A DNA stretch of 64,000 nucleotides from Rhodoplanes sp963840055 (GTDB taxonomy: Bacteria; Pseudomonadota; Alphaproteobacteria; Rhizobiales; Xanthobacteraceae): positions 62,001 to 126,000 of the forward strand of contig CAWIXM010000021.1 of NCBI GenBank assembly GCA_963840055.1, given 5' to 3'. The notes beneath the pieces were generated by a model. The model did no database searches. It was not told the origin of the DNA and saw only the letters and a list, made by a program, of their open reading frames with translations. How positions within the stretch are numbered: position 1 is the stretch's first letter; every line of letters begins with the position of its first letter. This document shows, piece after piece, positions 1-9,260 of the stretch. Both the position numbers and the translations under genes were made by a program.

Positions 1-512
1 TGGTCTCGTCGGTTTATCGGGACGGGCGCGACGTGCCGCACCATCTTGCGCTCGGCACCTATGTCGTCATCGAGGGCGAGACCGATTACGCGCGCCGCTG
101 CTTTCGCGAATACGCGATGCTGCCGGACCGGAGCGGCCGCTATGCCGCGCTCTACCGCCCGATCCACATGATCGGGCTCGAACTCGGCATTTCGGTCGCA
201 AGCGCGGCGCTGCGCCGCGAGCCCACCGGGGCGCCGACCGGTTTCCGTTCGGACGTGGTCGCGACGGCCAAGCGCGACCTCAAGGCCGGCGAGGTGCTCG
301 ACGGCGAAGGCGGATTCTGCGTGTGGGGCCGGCAGACGCCCGCCGAGCGCTCCCTTGCCGACGGGCTGCTGCCGCTCGGGCTCGCCCATAATGTCGCATT
401 GACCCGTGATGTGGCCGAGGGCGCGCCGCTGCGCTGGTCCGACGTGACGATCGATCCAAGCAATCTCGCGGTGCAGACCCGCCGGGAGATGGAAAAGGCG
501 TTCGCGGCCTGA
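1..512 (+). CDS. SAF-domain homoserine dehydrogenase-like protein, 3' end only
   Basis: The gene is cut by the left edge of the window. The frame is open from base 3, about 169 codons are visible, and it stops at 510-512. The visible part contains a SAF-type segment (KRDLKAGEVLDGEGGF) followed by a C-terminal region ending in RREMEKAFAA. In Rhizobiales, proteins with this ending carry an N-terminal Rossmann NAD(P)-binding domain related to homoserine dehydrogenase and a C-terminal SAF domain; substrates are mostly undefined. An internal GTG at 33 is unlikely to be the true start, because the frame is open and protein-like upstream of it. The next gene converges on it with only 3 bases between. 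I infer the family from the SAF part alone; the catalytic half is outside the window. Confidence 0.6.
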   Translation, partial: VSSVYRDGRDVPHHLALGTYVVIEGETDYARRCFREYAMLPDRSGRYAALYRPIHMIGLELGISVASAALRREPTGAPTGFRSDVVATAKRDLKAGEVLDGEGGFCVWGRQTPAERSLADGLLPLGLAHNVALTRDVAEGAPLRWSDVTIDPSNLAVQTRREMEKAFAA

Positions 513-515
513 CGC

Positions 516-1307
516 TCAGCGCTTCGGCGCCCAGAGTGGGTGACGCTTGTCGCGAAACGCGGCGCGGCCTTCCACGCTTTCGGCGGCTTCGAACAATTGG
601 CGGAACCCGACCTGCAGCTCGTCGATCTGCTCCCGCGTCGGCGTCATGTCCGCAAGCTCGCTGAGCTCGCGTTTGGTCGCAGCGATCGCTCCCGGCGCCG
701 ATAGCAGCACCTCGTCCAGGATTTCCCCGAGCGCCCGGTCGCCCGCGCCGGGCGCGTAAAGGCGATGGACTACACCCATCGCCAGCGCCGCCTGGGCATT
801 GAACCGTTCGGCGGTGATGAGATAGCGGCGCAGATTGCGCGCCCCGAGCGCCCGGGCAAAGAACGGGATGTACGGGCCGACCCCGAAGCCCAGCCGCAGC
901 TCGGGCAGCGAAAAGAATGAATCCTCGGAGGCGAGAACAACGTCGCAGCAAGAAATCAGCGCAAAGCCGCCGCCGAAACAAGCCCCGTGGACCAGCGCGA
1001 TGGTCGGCTTGGGACAGGCGTCGAGGGCGAGGCAGACATGCGGCATTAGCACCTGCTTGTCCACGCCCGCCCCGGTATGGACCAGCGGATCATCGACAAG
1101 ATCGCCGCCGACGCAGAAGTGCTTGCTGGCGCCGCGCAGCACCAGGGCGCGGATTTCGGGCGCCGCCCCTGCCCTCGCAATCTCCGCCGAGAGCCGGTCA
1201 AGCATGCGGCGGTCATAGGCGTTGCCCTTGTCCGGCCGGTTGAGCGTGAGCGTTGTGACGCCGCGCTCGTCAGTGGCGGCAAGCACAAGCTCGCGGGGCG
1301 CAGTCAT
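516..1307 (-). CDS. Enoyl-CoA hydratase/isomerase (crotonase) family protein
   Basis: This 263-residue protein has the normal crotonase length. The two oxyanion-hole segments are visible: SKHFCVGGDL near residue 62 and GACFGGGFALI near residue 110. A Glu follows in SLPELRLGFG, where crotonases carry a catalytic acid. The family hydrates or isomerises enoyl-CoA thioesters in the cytoplasm; the exact substrate cannot be read from sequence. It lies 36 bases downstream of a MaoC-type hydratase gene on the same strand, so the two probably form a small acyl-CoA operon transcribed leftwards. The ATG at 1305-1307 is the first plausible start. The fold assignment is strong; the pathway (branched-chain or fatty acid breakdown) is inference. 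Confidence 0.85.
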   Translation of the reverse strand: MTAPRELVLAATDERGVTTLTLNRPDKGNAYDRRMLDRLSAEIARAGAAPEIRALVLRGASKHFCVGGDLVDDPLVHTGAGVDKQVLMPHVCLALDACPKPTIALVHGACFGGGFALISCCDVVLASEDSFFSLPELRLGFGVGPYIPFFARALGARNLRRYLITAERFNAQAALAMGVVHRLYAPGAGDRALGEILDEVLLSAPGAIAATKRELSELADMTPTREQIDELQVGFRQLFEAAESVEGRAAFRDKRHPLWAPKR

Positions 1308-1343
1308 GGCAATTCATCCTTGAAATGCATGTGCCTGGATAGC

Positions 1344-2198
1344 TCATGCGCGCAGCGTGGCGAGGCCGTTCGTGAGTACGATCTCGTCGCGTCCGAGCAC
1401 CCGGCACTGGAAGGAGATATGCGTCGGCGCAGGCCACATCTCGGTGCGAATCGTCTCACCTGGAAAGACCGGACGAGAGAACCGCGCCGAAATGCTCGCC
1501 AGCCGAACAGCGGAATAACCGAGCTCGCGGACGACCGCATGCGCGGCGATTCCGAAGGTCGCCGCGCCGTGCAGGATCGGCCGCGGAAAGCCTGCCGCCT
1601 TTGCCCGCTCGGGATCGGCGTGCAGCGGATTCTCGTCCCCCGTCAACCGGTAGAGTAGCGCGAGATTGGGCGGCGTTGGCAGATCGCAGACGCGCTCGGG
1701 CGCACCGTCCGGAACCGCATGCGGTTCCGGCAGCGCGGCCACGCGGCCGCCGAAGCCGCCATGCTTGCGCGCAAGCAGATTGCTCTCGACGCGGGCGACC
1801 GGCGTTCCGTCCCGCGCAAGGAGATCGCGGGTCGCGAGAATGATTGCCGGTCCGCCGGGCCCGCGGTCGACCACCTCCCTGATGCGCGGGCGGCTCACCA
1901 GTTCGTCGGCGGGCGCGAGCGGACGGGCGAGCGTGACCTTCAACTCGGCGGCCACCACCATGGTTTCGTCGAGGCCGAACGCCGGGTCGGTCATGCGGCC
2001 GGGCCAGCCGAGCACGGCGGCCATGGTGGGAAAGGCTTCGAGCCCGCGCCGCTCGTAGACGAATTTGAGCTGGCCGGGATCGAGCGGGTCCATGCCGAGC
2101 CCGATGCCAAGGGCATAGAGAATGCAATCGCGCGGGCCGTAGCTCACCGCGATATCGGCCGGCCGGTAGGCCATGATGCGATCGTAATTCAACGCCAT
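1344..2198 (-). CDS. MaoC-family (R)-specific enoyl-CoA hydratase (hydratase-2 type)
   Basis: The protein has 284 residues when started at the ATG at 2196-2198 (MALNYDRIMAY). The frame continues upstream, but that extension is low-complexity Arg/Ser sequence overlapping the next gene and is rejected. The C-terminal half holds the hydratase-2 motif, YRLTGDENPLHADPERAK, with the Asp/His pair expected for catalysis. The N-terminal half is the degenerate second hot-dog fold seen in the two-domain hydratases related to peroxisomal MFE-2. It would convert trans-2-enoyl-CoA and (R)-3-hydroxyacyl-CoA, either in beta-oxidation or to feed PHA synthesis. It sits 19 bases downstream of the ABC exporter gene and just upstream of the crotonase. 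Confidence 0.85.
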   Translation of the reverse strand: MALNYDRIMAYRPADIAVSYGPRDCILYALGIGLGMDPLDPGQLKFVYERRGLEAFPTMAAVLGWPGRMTDPAFGLDETMVVAAELKVTLARPLAPADELVSRPRIREVVDRGPGGPAIILATRDLLARDGTPVARVESNLLARKHGGFGGRVAALPEPHAVPDGAPERVCDLPTPPNLALLYRLTGDENPLHADPERAKAAGFPRPILHGAATFGIAAHAVVRELGYSAVRLASISARFSRPVFPGETIRTEMWPAPTHISFQCRVLGRDEIVLTNGLATLRA

Positions 2199-2217
2199 CG
2201 CCGCGCTGCTTCCGCCC

Positions 2218-4056
2218 TCACCCGGCGACCGCGCGCAGGCCGCCCGGCGGCGGCTCGCCAGACCGCTGGTCCGTCGATCGCATCTGATAGAACGCGGCGT
2301 AACGCTGCCCCTTGCGCAAGAGGTCGTCGTGGCGGCCCGACTCGACGATCGCCCCGTTCTCGACCACATGAATCATGTCCGCATGGGTGATTGTGTAAAG
2401 CCGATGGGCGATCATCAGCGTGGTGCGGCCCTTGATCAGCTCCGCCATCGCCGCCTGCACGAAATACTCGGACTGGCTGTCGAGCGAGGCGGTCGGCTCG
2501 TCGAGCAGGATGATCGGCGCATTGCGAATGAGCGCGCGCGCAATCGCGATCCGCTGACGCTGGCCGCCCGAAAGCTGCGCGCCGTGCTCGCCCACTTTGG
2601 TGTCGTATCCGTCGGGGAAAGCGCCGATAAAATCGTGCGCATGCGCCCCGCGCGCGGCGGCGATAATGTCCTCATCAGTCGCGCCGGGCCGGCCGAGCGC
2701 GATATTCTCGCGGACCGTTCCGTGAAACAGGAATACGTCCTGGCCGACATAGGCGATCTGACGGCGCAACGATGAAGGCGACACCGTCGTAAAGTCCTGG
2801 CCGTCAACGCGCACCGTTCCGCTTTGCACCTCGTATAACCCGAGCAGCACGTTGAAGATCGTCGACTTGCCGCCGCCGGAGGCGCCGACAAAGGCAGTGA
2901 CCGAATGCGGTGCAACGGCGAACGACATGTCGCGCAGCACCGGCTCGCCCGGGCGATAACTGAAGGTCACGTCCGCGAACTCGATCCGCCCGCGCGTGAC
3001 CTCGAGTTCCTGTGCGCCGCCGCTTCGCGCCGAGCCGACCGGCAGGTCGAGAAGTTCGAACAGGATGCGCACGCCGGTCAGCCCGTTCTGCAGTTCGAGG
3101 TTGAGCCGGGCAAGGCGCTTGGCCGGCTCGTAGGCGAGAATGAACGCCGTGATGAACGAGGTGAACCCGCCCGGTGCGCTGCCGAGCACGAGCACATTGT
3201 AGCCGCCGATCAGCAGCACCCCCGCGATCGCGATTCCGCCGAGGGTCTCCATCAGCGGCGTTCCGCGATTGGAGACGCGCGCCAGCTTGTTGGAGGCGCG
3301 CTCGATTTCATCGACATGCGCGTAGATCTTCGCGCGCATGACGTCTTCGAGATTGAATGCCTTGATGATCTTGAATCCCTGCACCGTCTCCTGGAGCGAC
3401 TGGAGAACGAGCATGTTGCCGCCGAACTGCGCGAGCGCGATGGTGCGCACCCGCTTGATCAGTTTGCGTAGAAACAGCACCGCAGGCGGAAGAACGATGA
3501 GCGCAGCGAGCGACAGCAGCGGCGCCCCATAGACCATGACCGCGCCGAGCGCGACGAAAGTGAGGAGATCGCGGCCTATCGCGGTGACAAGAAGATTGAG
3601 GACCGCGGAGGCGGAATTAGCTCCATAGCTGACGCGCGCGCCGAACTGAGACGAATGTTTGTCAGCGAAGAACGCCATGTCCTGTTGCAACAGCTTGTCG
3701 AACATGCGCCTTTGATTGGCGGCGATGATCAGATTACTGATCCGCGCGAGCGTCACCGCCTGGCCGTAGGTGGCGAAGCCCTTAACGGCGAAGATCACGA
3801 TCGCGAGGGCGGCGACGACGACGATGCCGTAGAAATTGCGGCTGACATAGGCTTGATCGATCGCCGTCCCGATCAGATACGCGGTCGCTCCGGTGCAAGC
3901 CGCTCCGAGCGCCATGAAGGAGAGGGCGAGCGCATATCGTTTCCAATAGGGGCGGCCGTAATCGGTGACGAGGCGAGCGACGAGGCTGATCGTGCTCGAA
4001 GGATCGGCAAGCCGTTCACTCCACGCGTTTCTTAATCGCTTGAGTATATGCTGCAT
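2218..4056 (-). CDS. ABC transporter, fused permease and ATPase (MsbA/lipid exporter type)
   Basis: This 612-residue half-transporter has an N-terminal six-helix membrane domain (about residues 25-330) and a C-terminal ATPase. Walker A is GASGGGKST at 391-399, the ABC signature LSGGQRQR starts at 495, Walker B is IILLDE at 515-520 and the switch His is at 551. All nucleotide-binding motifs are intact. The architecture matches homodimeric type IV exporters such as MsbA that flip lipid A-core or other lipids across the inner membrane. The next gene upstream on the same strand is lptF, an LPS-export permease, which supports an envelope-lipid role. The substrate itself is inferred, and a drug or glycan exporter remains possible. 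Confidence 0.85.
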   Translation of the reverse strand: MQHILKRLRNAWSERLADPSSTISLVARLVTDYGRPYWKRYALALSFMALGAACTGATAYLIGTAIDQAYVSRNFYGIVVVAALAIVIFAVKGFATYGQAVTLARISNLIIAANQRRMFDKLLQQDMAFFADKHSSQFGARVSYGANSASAVLNLLVTAIGRDLLTFVALGAVMVYGAPLLSLAALIVLPPAVLFLRKLIKRVRTIALAQFGGNMLVLQSLQETVQGFKIIKAFNLEDVMRAKIYAHVDEIERASNKLARVSNRGTPLMETLGGIAIAGVLLIGGYNVLVLGSAPGGFTSFITAFILAYEPAKRLARLNLELQNGLTGVRILFELLDLPVGSARSGGAQELEVTRGRIEFADVTFSYRPGEPVLRDMSFAVAPHSVTAFVGASGGGKSTIFNVLLGLYEVQSGTVRVDGQDFTTVSPSSLRRQIAYVGQDVFLFHGTVRENIALGRPGATDEDIIAAARGAHAHDFIGAFPDGYDTKVGEHGAQLSGGQRQRIAIARALIRNAPIILLDEPTASLDSQSEYFVQAAMAELIKGRTTLMIAHRLYTITHADMIHVVENGAIVESGRHDDLLRKGQRYAAFYQMRSTDQRSGEPPPGGLRAVAG

Positions 4057-4150
4057 CCGCGACTCACATGATCCGACCCGGGCGGCGAGGCGACCTTAGT
4101 CGATCCGCCGATCAGCTTACAACACTGAACGAATTCGGTGAGAACTGGAG

Positions 4151-5320
4151 TCAGCGCGGCGCCAGCTTGGCGAACTTGGCGAACCTCCCAAACCAACGGC
4201 TGCTGAGGCCGGCAAGATCGATCTTGCTGTCGAGATCGAGCCCCACGCCCTTGTAGATCGCGATCGCCCCCAGTGCGGTCGCCAAAGCCAAGGCCGGATA
4301 GACCGCGTAAAGCAAGATTGGCGCGCTCTGGCCGATCGCCGTGCAGAAGAAGCCGAAAATCCGCAATGCGAAAACTCCGACCCCGACGAACACGATCGAG
4401 ATCAGCCCTCCTTGCCGCGTCGTTCGCGGGATGCAGAGCGCAGCGAAGGCGACCACCACGAACGCAAAGGGATAGAAAGGCGCCACCAGCCGGTCGTGCA
4501 TTTCGGCGCGAAACTGCGCGCCCGCGGTCTTGAGCAGTTTGTCGTTCGGATCCGGATTGACGAGTTCCCAAAGGTACTTCTCGCGCAAGCCGTAGGTAAT
4601 CCTCCCCGCGATAGTGTAGGGGGACAGGTCGAAGGCATAGCGGTCGAACTGCACCAAGGTGGGGTCGCGATCAGCAGCGCGCCGGCGTTGCACCCAGCCG
4701 TCGCTCATGACCAAAAAAGTCCCCAACTTGCTCTGGAGGATGTTCCCTTGTTCGGCGATCACCGTCGTCCGCTCGTTGGCTTTGCGTGCATCATCGATCA
4801 GAATGCCGCTGAACTCGCTATCGCTGTGTTTCTCTCGGACATGGAAGGTGAGGCCACTCTCGATCGTCGCGAAAGTGCCAGGCCGCACGATATTGGCGAC
4901 CAGATCCGCTCTTGCCTTGGTGAGCTGCTCAACCAGCTCGCGTTGCAGCCTCGGGGCGAGATAGGCGCCGATGAAAAGCACGAAAATCGACACCACGGCC
5001 GCCAGCGCCAGGAACGGCCGGAACAGCCGCCTCGGCGAAATCCCGGCCGCGCTCATGACCACCAGCTCCGAATCGTTGTTGAGGCGGGAAAGCGTGTAAA
5101 GGACGGCGATCAGCATGGCGATCGGCGCGAGAACCAGCATGAGTCCCGGAATGATCAGGCTCGTGATCGAGAAAAAGACGAGCACCGTCTGGCCCTGGCT
5201 GGTGATCAGGTCGATCTGCCGGAGAATCTGGGTGACCCAGATCACCGCGGTCAAACCGATCAGGATAACCAGGAAGCTATTGAAACTGGTCCTGAAAACG
5301 TATCGGTCAAGGGAATCCAT
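4151..5320 (-). CDS. lptF: LPS export ABC transporter permease LptF
   Basis: The protein has 389 residues from the ATG at 5318-5320 (MDSLDRYVFRTSF). Sequence upstream of this ATG in the same frame is Arg-rich and runs into the riboswitch region, so it is excluded. The order is typical of LptF/LptG: three N-terminal membrane helices (about residues 12-120), a long periplasmic beta-jellyroll region, then three C-terminal helices. The segment NNDSELVVMSAAGIS is the conserved cytoplasmic coupling region. LptF and LptG form the LptB2FG complex that pulls LPS out of the inner membrane. In most alphaproteobacteria lptF is followed by lptG; here the downstream gene is an MsbA-like exporter and no lptG is in the window. 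It could be a paralogue, or LptG may be encoded elsewhere. Confidence 0.8.
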   Translation of the reverse strand: MDSLDRYVFRTSFNSFLVILIGLTAVIWVTQILRQIDLITSQGQTVLVFFSITSLIIPGLMLVLAPIAMLIAVLYTLSRLNNDSELVVMSAAGISPRRLFRPFLALAAVVSIFVLFIGAYLAPRLQRELVEQLTKARADLVANIVRPGTFATIESGLTFHVREKHSDSEFSGILIDDARKANERTTVIAEQGNILQSKLGTFLVMSDGWVQRRRAADRDPTLVQFDRYAFDLSPYTIAGRITYGLREKYLWELVNPDPNDKLLKTAGAQFRAEMHDRLVAPFYPFAFVVVAFAALCIPRTTRQGGLISIVFVGVGVFALRIFGFFCTAIGQSAPILLYAVYPALALATALGAIAIYKGVGLDLDSKIDLAGLSSRWFGRFAKFAKLAPR

Positions 5321-5534
5321 ATGCCCCTTCGTCGCGCCCCGGTCCTGCCGCCGGCCGGCGATCTGGCGCGCTGTTATAGGCCATGTTGTGGCAGCCGGGA
5401 CGCGAGCCCCTACGGCCAGCGCCCTGGGCTGGCGGCGGCGCAAACTACCACTCCCACGGCGTCTGCCCGGTTTGGCCCAATGGACTGTGCGGAACCGTAA
5501 CGCGGCGCAGACACAAAGTTGACAGATCGCCGAT

Positions 5535-5562
5535 TTGCCGGCACCAAATCTCATACTATATA
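5535..5562 (+). promoter_or_regulatory. Candidate sigma70-type promoter for the riboswitch-gcvP transcript
   Basis: A TTGCCG hexamer at 5535-5540 and a TATATA at 5557-5562 are separated by 16 bases. They would start transcription about 10 bases before the first aptamer. The segment is distinctly AT-rich within GC-rich DNA. It is assigned by eye only; a better -35 (TTGACA at 5519) has the wrong spacing. Confidence 0.4.
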
Positions 5563-5572
5563 CGTGACTGGT

Positions 5573-5729
5573 GTTCTCTCGACGGGAGAGATCGGTCCGA
5601 CCGACGCCGAAGGAGCAACCGCCCCGGAAACTCTCAGGCAAAAGGACCGTCGAGGGATCTGAATCTGGAAAGTGACGCCGCGCGCGTCCGCCGACGGGAT
5701 AACGTTCTCAGGCACCAATACAGATGGGG
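5573..5729 (+). ncRNA. Tandem glycine riboswitch
   Basis: Two aptamers in tandem are visible. The first carries GCCGAAGGAGCAA and CTCTCAGGCAAAAGGACCG, the second GCCGACGGGATAACG and TCTCAGGCACC, followed by CAGATGGGG. These are the conserved glycine-riboswitch core blocks, with a short linker (about 5660-5672) between them. Glycine riboswitches of this class normally turn on glycine-cleavage genes when glycine is high. The next gene, gcvP, starts 187 bases downstream, which fits that role. Whether control is at transcription or translation cannot be told; I see no clear terminator in the expression platform. Confidence 0.92.
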
Positions 5730-5916
5730 CGCCATGGCGAGCTGGACTCGCTGGGAGGCGCCCTATGTCGTATTTCGATCGCGAAACATTCGCCTTTGTT
5801 GCCGCGCACGCCGGCGGTCGTAGACGAGTCAGGCGTTCCGCCCCCCGAAAAACTGTAACGCATGCGCTCGGTCGCTCGGCCGGCGCAACTCCTTTGACGC
5901 AAAGTGAGGAATAGGC

Positions 5917-8803
5917 ATGCACGCTCCTTACCGTGCTGAGGTTGATGCGGGCGAAACGTCCTTTGCCGAGCGGCACATCGGTCCGAACCCGCGTGACATC
6001 GACGCCATGCTGGCGACGGTGGGCGCAAAAAGCCTTGACGCCCTGATCGCGGAAGTGATTCCGGCCTCGATCCGGCGACGGGGGCCGCTCGCCCTTGCAC
6101 CCGCCCTTTCCGAGCGGGCGGCGCTTGACCGCATGCGCGAGATTGCGGGCAAGAACGAGGTGTTCACCTCGCTCATCGGGCAAGGCTATTACGGTACTAT
6201 CCTGCCGCCGGTCATCCAGCGGAATATCCTGGAAAATCCGGGTTGGTACACGGCTTATACGCCGTATCAGCCGGAGATCAGCCAGGGCCGGCTGGAAGCC
6301 CTGATGAACTTCCAGACCATGGTCGCCGACCTGACCGGGCTGCCGGTCGCGAACGCCTCGCTGCTTGACGAGGCGACGGCGGCGGCGGAAGCGATGACGC
6401 TGGCGCATCGGGCGGCCGCCGCGAAAGTTTCTTCGTTCTTTGTGGATCGCAACGTGCATCCGCAAACGCTCGCGGTGCTGCAGGTCCGCGCCGAGCCGCT
6501 CGGGATCGATCTCGTGGTCGGAAGCCCCGGTGACGATCTTGCCCGCACGGACGTTTTTGGTGCGCTCCTTCAGTATCCCGACACGCTTGGGACCGTCAGC
6601 GACTACCGCGACGCGATCGCGGCCGTTCACGCGCGCGGCGGCCTTGCGATCCTCGCGGCGGACCCGTTGGCGCTGACGCTGCTGATGCCACCCGGCGAAC
6701 TCGGCGCCGACATCGCGATCGGCTCCACCCAGCGATTCGGCGTGCCGATGGGCTTTGGCGGGCCGCATGCGGCCTATATGGCGGTGCGCGACGACCTCAA
6801 GCGCAACATGCCGGGACGCGTCGTCGGCCTCTCCATCGATGCGCGCGGGGCGCCGGCCTATCGCCTCGCCTTGCAGACCCGCGAGCAGCATATCCGGCGC
6901 GAGAAGGCGACCTCGAACATCTGCACCGCGCAGGTGCTGCTCGCGGTAATCGCCTCGATGTATGCGGTTTATCACGGCCCCGATGGCCTCGCCGACATCG
7001 CGCGCCGCATTCACCGGCGAACGGCGGTCCTCGCCAACGGGCTGCGCAGGCTCGGCTTTGCGCCGCTGAACGAGACCTTCTTCGACACGCTCACGGTCGC
7101 GGTCGGCGAGCGGCAGAGCGGAGATCATCGCGCGCGCACGCGCGGAGCGAATCAATCTGCGCGCCGTCGCGGCAGGAGAATGCGGACCAGCGGCGGCGAT
7201 CGGCATCAGCCTCGACGAGACCACCGACGACGCGGTGGTGGAGGCGGTCTGGCGCGCATTCGGCGGGACGCTTGCCTATGGCGAGGTCTCGCTTGCGACG
7301 GTCGAGGCGCTTCCGCCAAATCTGGTGCGCCGGTCGGCGTTCCTGCGCCATCCGGTATTCCGCCGCTACCACTGCGAGACCGAGATGCTGCGCTACATGC
7401 GCAGGCTGGCCGATCGCGACCTTGCGCTCGACCGCGCCATGATCCCGCTCGGCTCCTGCACCATGAAGCTCAACGCCACGACCGAGATGATTCCCATCAC
7501 CTGGTCGGAGTTTGCCGACATGCATCCGTTCGCGCCGCCCGAGCAGGCGCGCGGCTATCACGATCTCATCGGCGAGCTTTCACGCATGCTCGCCGAGGCC
7601 ACCGGCTTCGACGCGGTGTCGCTGCAGCCGAATTCCGGCGCGCAAGGCGAATATGCGGGGCTGCTCGCGATCCGCGCCTATCACCGCAATCGCGGCGAGG
7701 CGCACCGCACCGTATGCCTCATTCCTTCATCCGCGCACGGCACCAACCCGGCGTCGGCCGCCATGGCCGGGCTGAAAGTGGTCGTCGTCAATTGCGACAA
7801 GCACGGCAATGTCGACGTCGCCGATCTGCAGAAAAAGGCGGAGCTGCACGCGCGCGATCTTGCATGCGCGATGATCACCTACCCGTCCACGCACGGCGTG
7901 TTCGAGGAACATATCCGGGATATCTGCGATGCCGTTCATGCGCACGGCGGGCAGGTCTATCTCGACGGCGCCAACCTCAATGCGCAGGTCGGGCTTGCGC
8001 GGCCCGGCGACTACGGCGCCGATGTCAGCCACATCAACCTGCACAAGACGTTCTGCATTCCGCATGGCGGCGGCGGCCCCGGCATGGGGCCGATCGGCGT
8101 CAAGGCGCACCTCGCGGCGTTCCTGCCCGGACATCCCGCGGTCGACGGCGGCGCGGCGACGGTAGGGCCGGTCTCGGCCGCCCCGTACGGCTCGGCGTCG
8201 ATCCTGCCGATTTCCTATCTCTACATTCTGATGATGGGCTCGGCCGGCCTGCGCCGCGCGACCGAAGTCGCCATTCTCTCGGCGAACTACATCGCGACGC
8301 AGCTCGAGCCGCATTATCCCGTGCTCTACAAGAACGAGAAGGGGCGGGTCGCCCATGAATGCATCGTCGATCCGCGCCCGCTGAAGGAGCGCACCGGGAT
8401 CACCATCGACGATATCGCCAAGCGCCTGATCGATTACGGCTTCCACGCGCCCACCGTGTCGTTCCCGGTCGCCGGCACGCTGATGATCGAGCCGACCGAG
8501 TCGGAGAGCAAATACGAACTCGACCGCTTCGTCGATGCGATGATCGCGATCCGCGAAGAGATCGCCGCGGTGGAGAAAGGGGCGTGGCCGGCCGAACAAT
8601 CGCCGCTCCGGTACGCGCCCCACACCGTGCACGATCTCGCCGACGACAACTGGACGCGCCCCTACCCGCGCGCCCATGGGTGCTTCCCCAAGGGCGTCGA
8701 CCGCATGGACAAATACTGGGCTCCCGTCGGCCGCGTCGATGCGGTCTATGGCGACCGCCACTTCGTCTGCTCCTGCGCGCCCATCGAAGCGTACGAGGAG
8801 TGA
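5917..8803 (+). CDS. gcvP: Glycine dehydrogenase (decarboxylating), P protein; one frameshift
   Basis: GcvP decarboxylates glycine with PLP and passes the aminomethyl group to the lipoyl arm of the H protein. The reading frame begins at ATG 5917 (MHAPYRAEVDAGE) behind a GAGGAAT ribosome site. After codon ~400 (VGERQ) the protein continues one frame over as AEIIARARAERINL. Removing one base near 7117 restores a continuous protein of about 961 residues, the usual length of the single-chain enzyme. The PLP-binding Lys is in HKTFCIPHGGGGPGMG, near residue 710. Other conserved blocks (STQRFGVPMGFGGPHAA, IPLGSCTMKLNATTEM) are present. No gcvT or gcvH is nearby. With everything else conserved, a sequence error is more likely than inactivation. 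Confidence 0.92.
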
Positions 8804-8828
8804 GACTCTTTTCAGCGCTGGCGAACTC

Positions 8829-9058
8829 TCTCCCCTCGCGGGAGAGGGTGGCGAGGAACGAGCGAAGCGAGTTTCGAGCCGGGTGAGGGGTTCGCTGCGC
8901 ATCGTGTGCTGGGACAGTGTGACCCGCCATTACCCCTCACCCGCCCTCGCCGCTAAAGTTACCCTTTAGTGGTCGCATTTTCTGCGGCGAACCGGTTCCC
9001 ACTTCGCCGGAAAATGCTCTACAGCGGCTCGGGCACCCTCTCCCGCAAGGGGAGAGGG
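8829..9058. repeat. Long inverted intergenic repeat (RPE-like), interrupted by a second repeat
   Basis: The left arm carries CTCTCCCCTCGCGGGAGAGG followed by a segment ending GCCGGGTGAGGGG. The right arm carries CCCCTCACCCG and ends CCCTCTCCCGCAAGGGGAGA. This pattern is common in noncoding DNA of Bradyrhizobium relatives. The right arm is interrupted at 8965-9021 by the separate 57 bp element described below, so one repeat sits inside another. No gene is seen between gcvP and 9261. Confidence 0.75.
8965..9021. repeat. 57 bp dispersed palindromic repeat, copy A
   Basis: The unit starts TTTAGTGGTCGCATTTTC and ends CGCCGGAAAATGCTCTA. Its internal arms GCATTTTC..GGCGAA and TTCGCCGGAAAATGC can form a hairpin. 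Near-identical copies occur at 45406-45462, 45571-45627, 55688-55744 and 55752-55808. Copy A lacks the AATTCCG module that precedes copies B, C and D. Confidence 0.9.
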
Positions 9059-9084
9059 AAAGAAATGTTGGGGTCGCCCGTGCT

Positions 9085-9252
9085 CGTCATGGGCGGGCCT
9101 GACCCGCGCATCCACCCCCTCCCCAACCCTCCCCCGCAAGCGGGGGAGGGAGCAGAGCATCGCAGGCAAGCTTGCGCGGCCTGCGCAAGGTTGGCTGCGT
9201 GCGATGCGGGAGGGGGCAGGGGGATTGCCGGGTCTTCGCCCGGCAATGACGA
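9085..9252. repeat. ~170 bp direct repeat, copy 1 (left of NLR-like pseudogene)
   Basis: This copy is nearly identical, in the same orientation, to 12021-12190. Both begin CGTCATG.GCGGGCCT, contain CCCCCGCAAGCGGGGGAGGG and GCAGGCAAGCTTGCGC, and end TTGCCGGGTCTTCGCCCGGC followed by AATGACGA. Several internal palindromes suggest a structured RNA or protein-binding repeat. It ends 8 bases before the stop of the NLR-like pseudogene. Confidence 0.9.
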
Positions 9253-9260
9253 GGAAAAGC

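Noticed and set aside
5519..5524. TTGACA as the -35 of the gcvP promoter
   Set aside because: The nearest AT-rich -10 is about 30 bases away, too far; TTGCCG at 5535 has acceptable spacing.
5672..5914. 80-codon open frame between the riboswitch and gcvP as a leader peptide
   Set aside because: It begins inside the second aptamer, its translation has no domain or membrane feature, and it has no good ribosome site.
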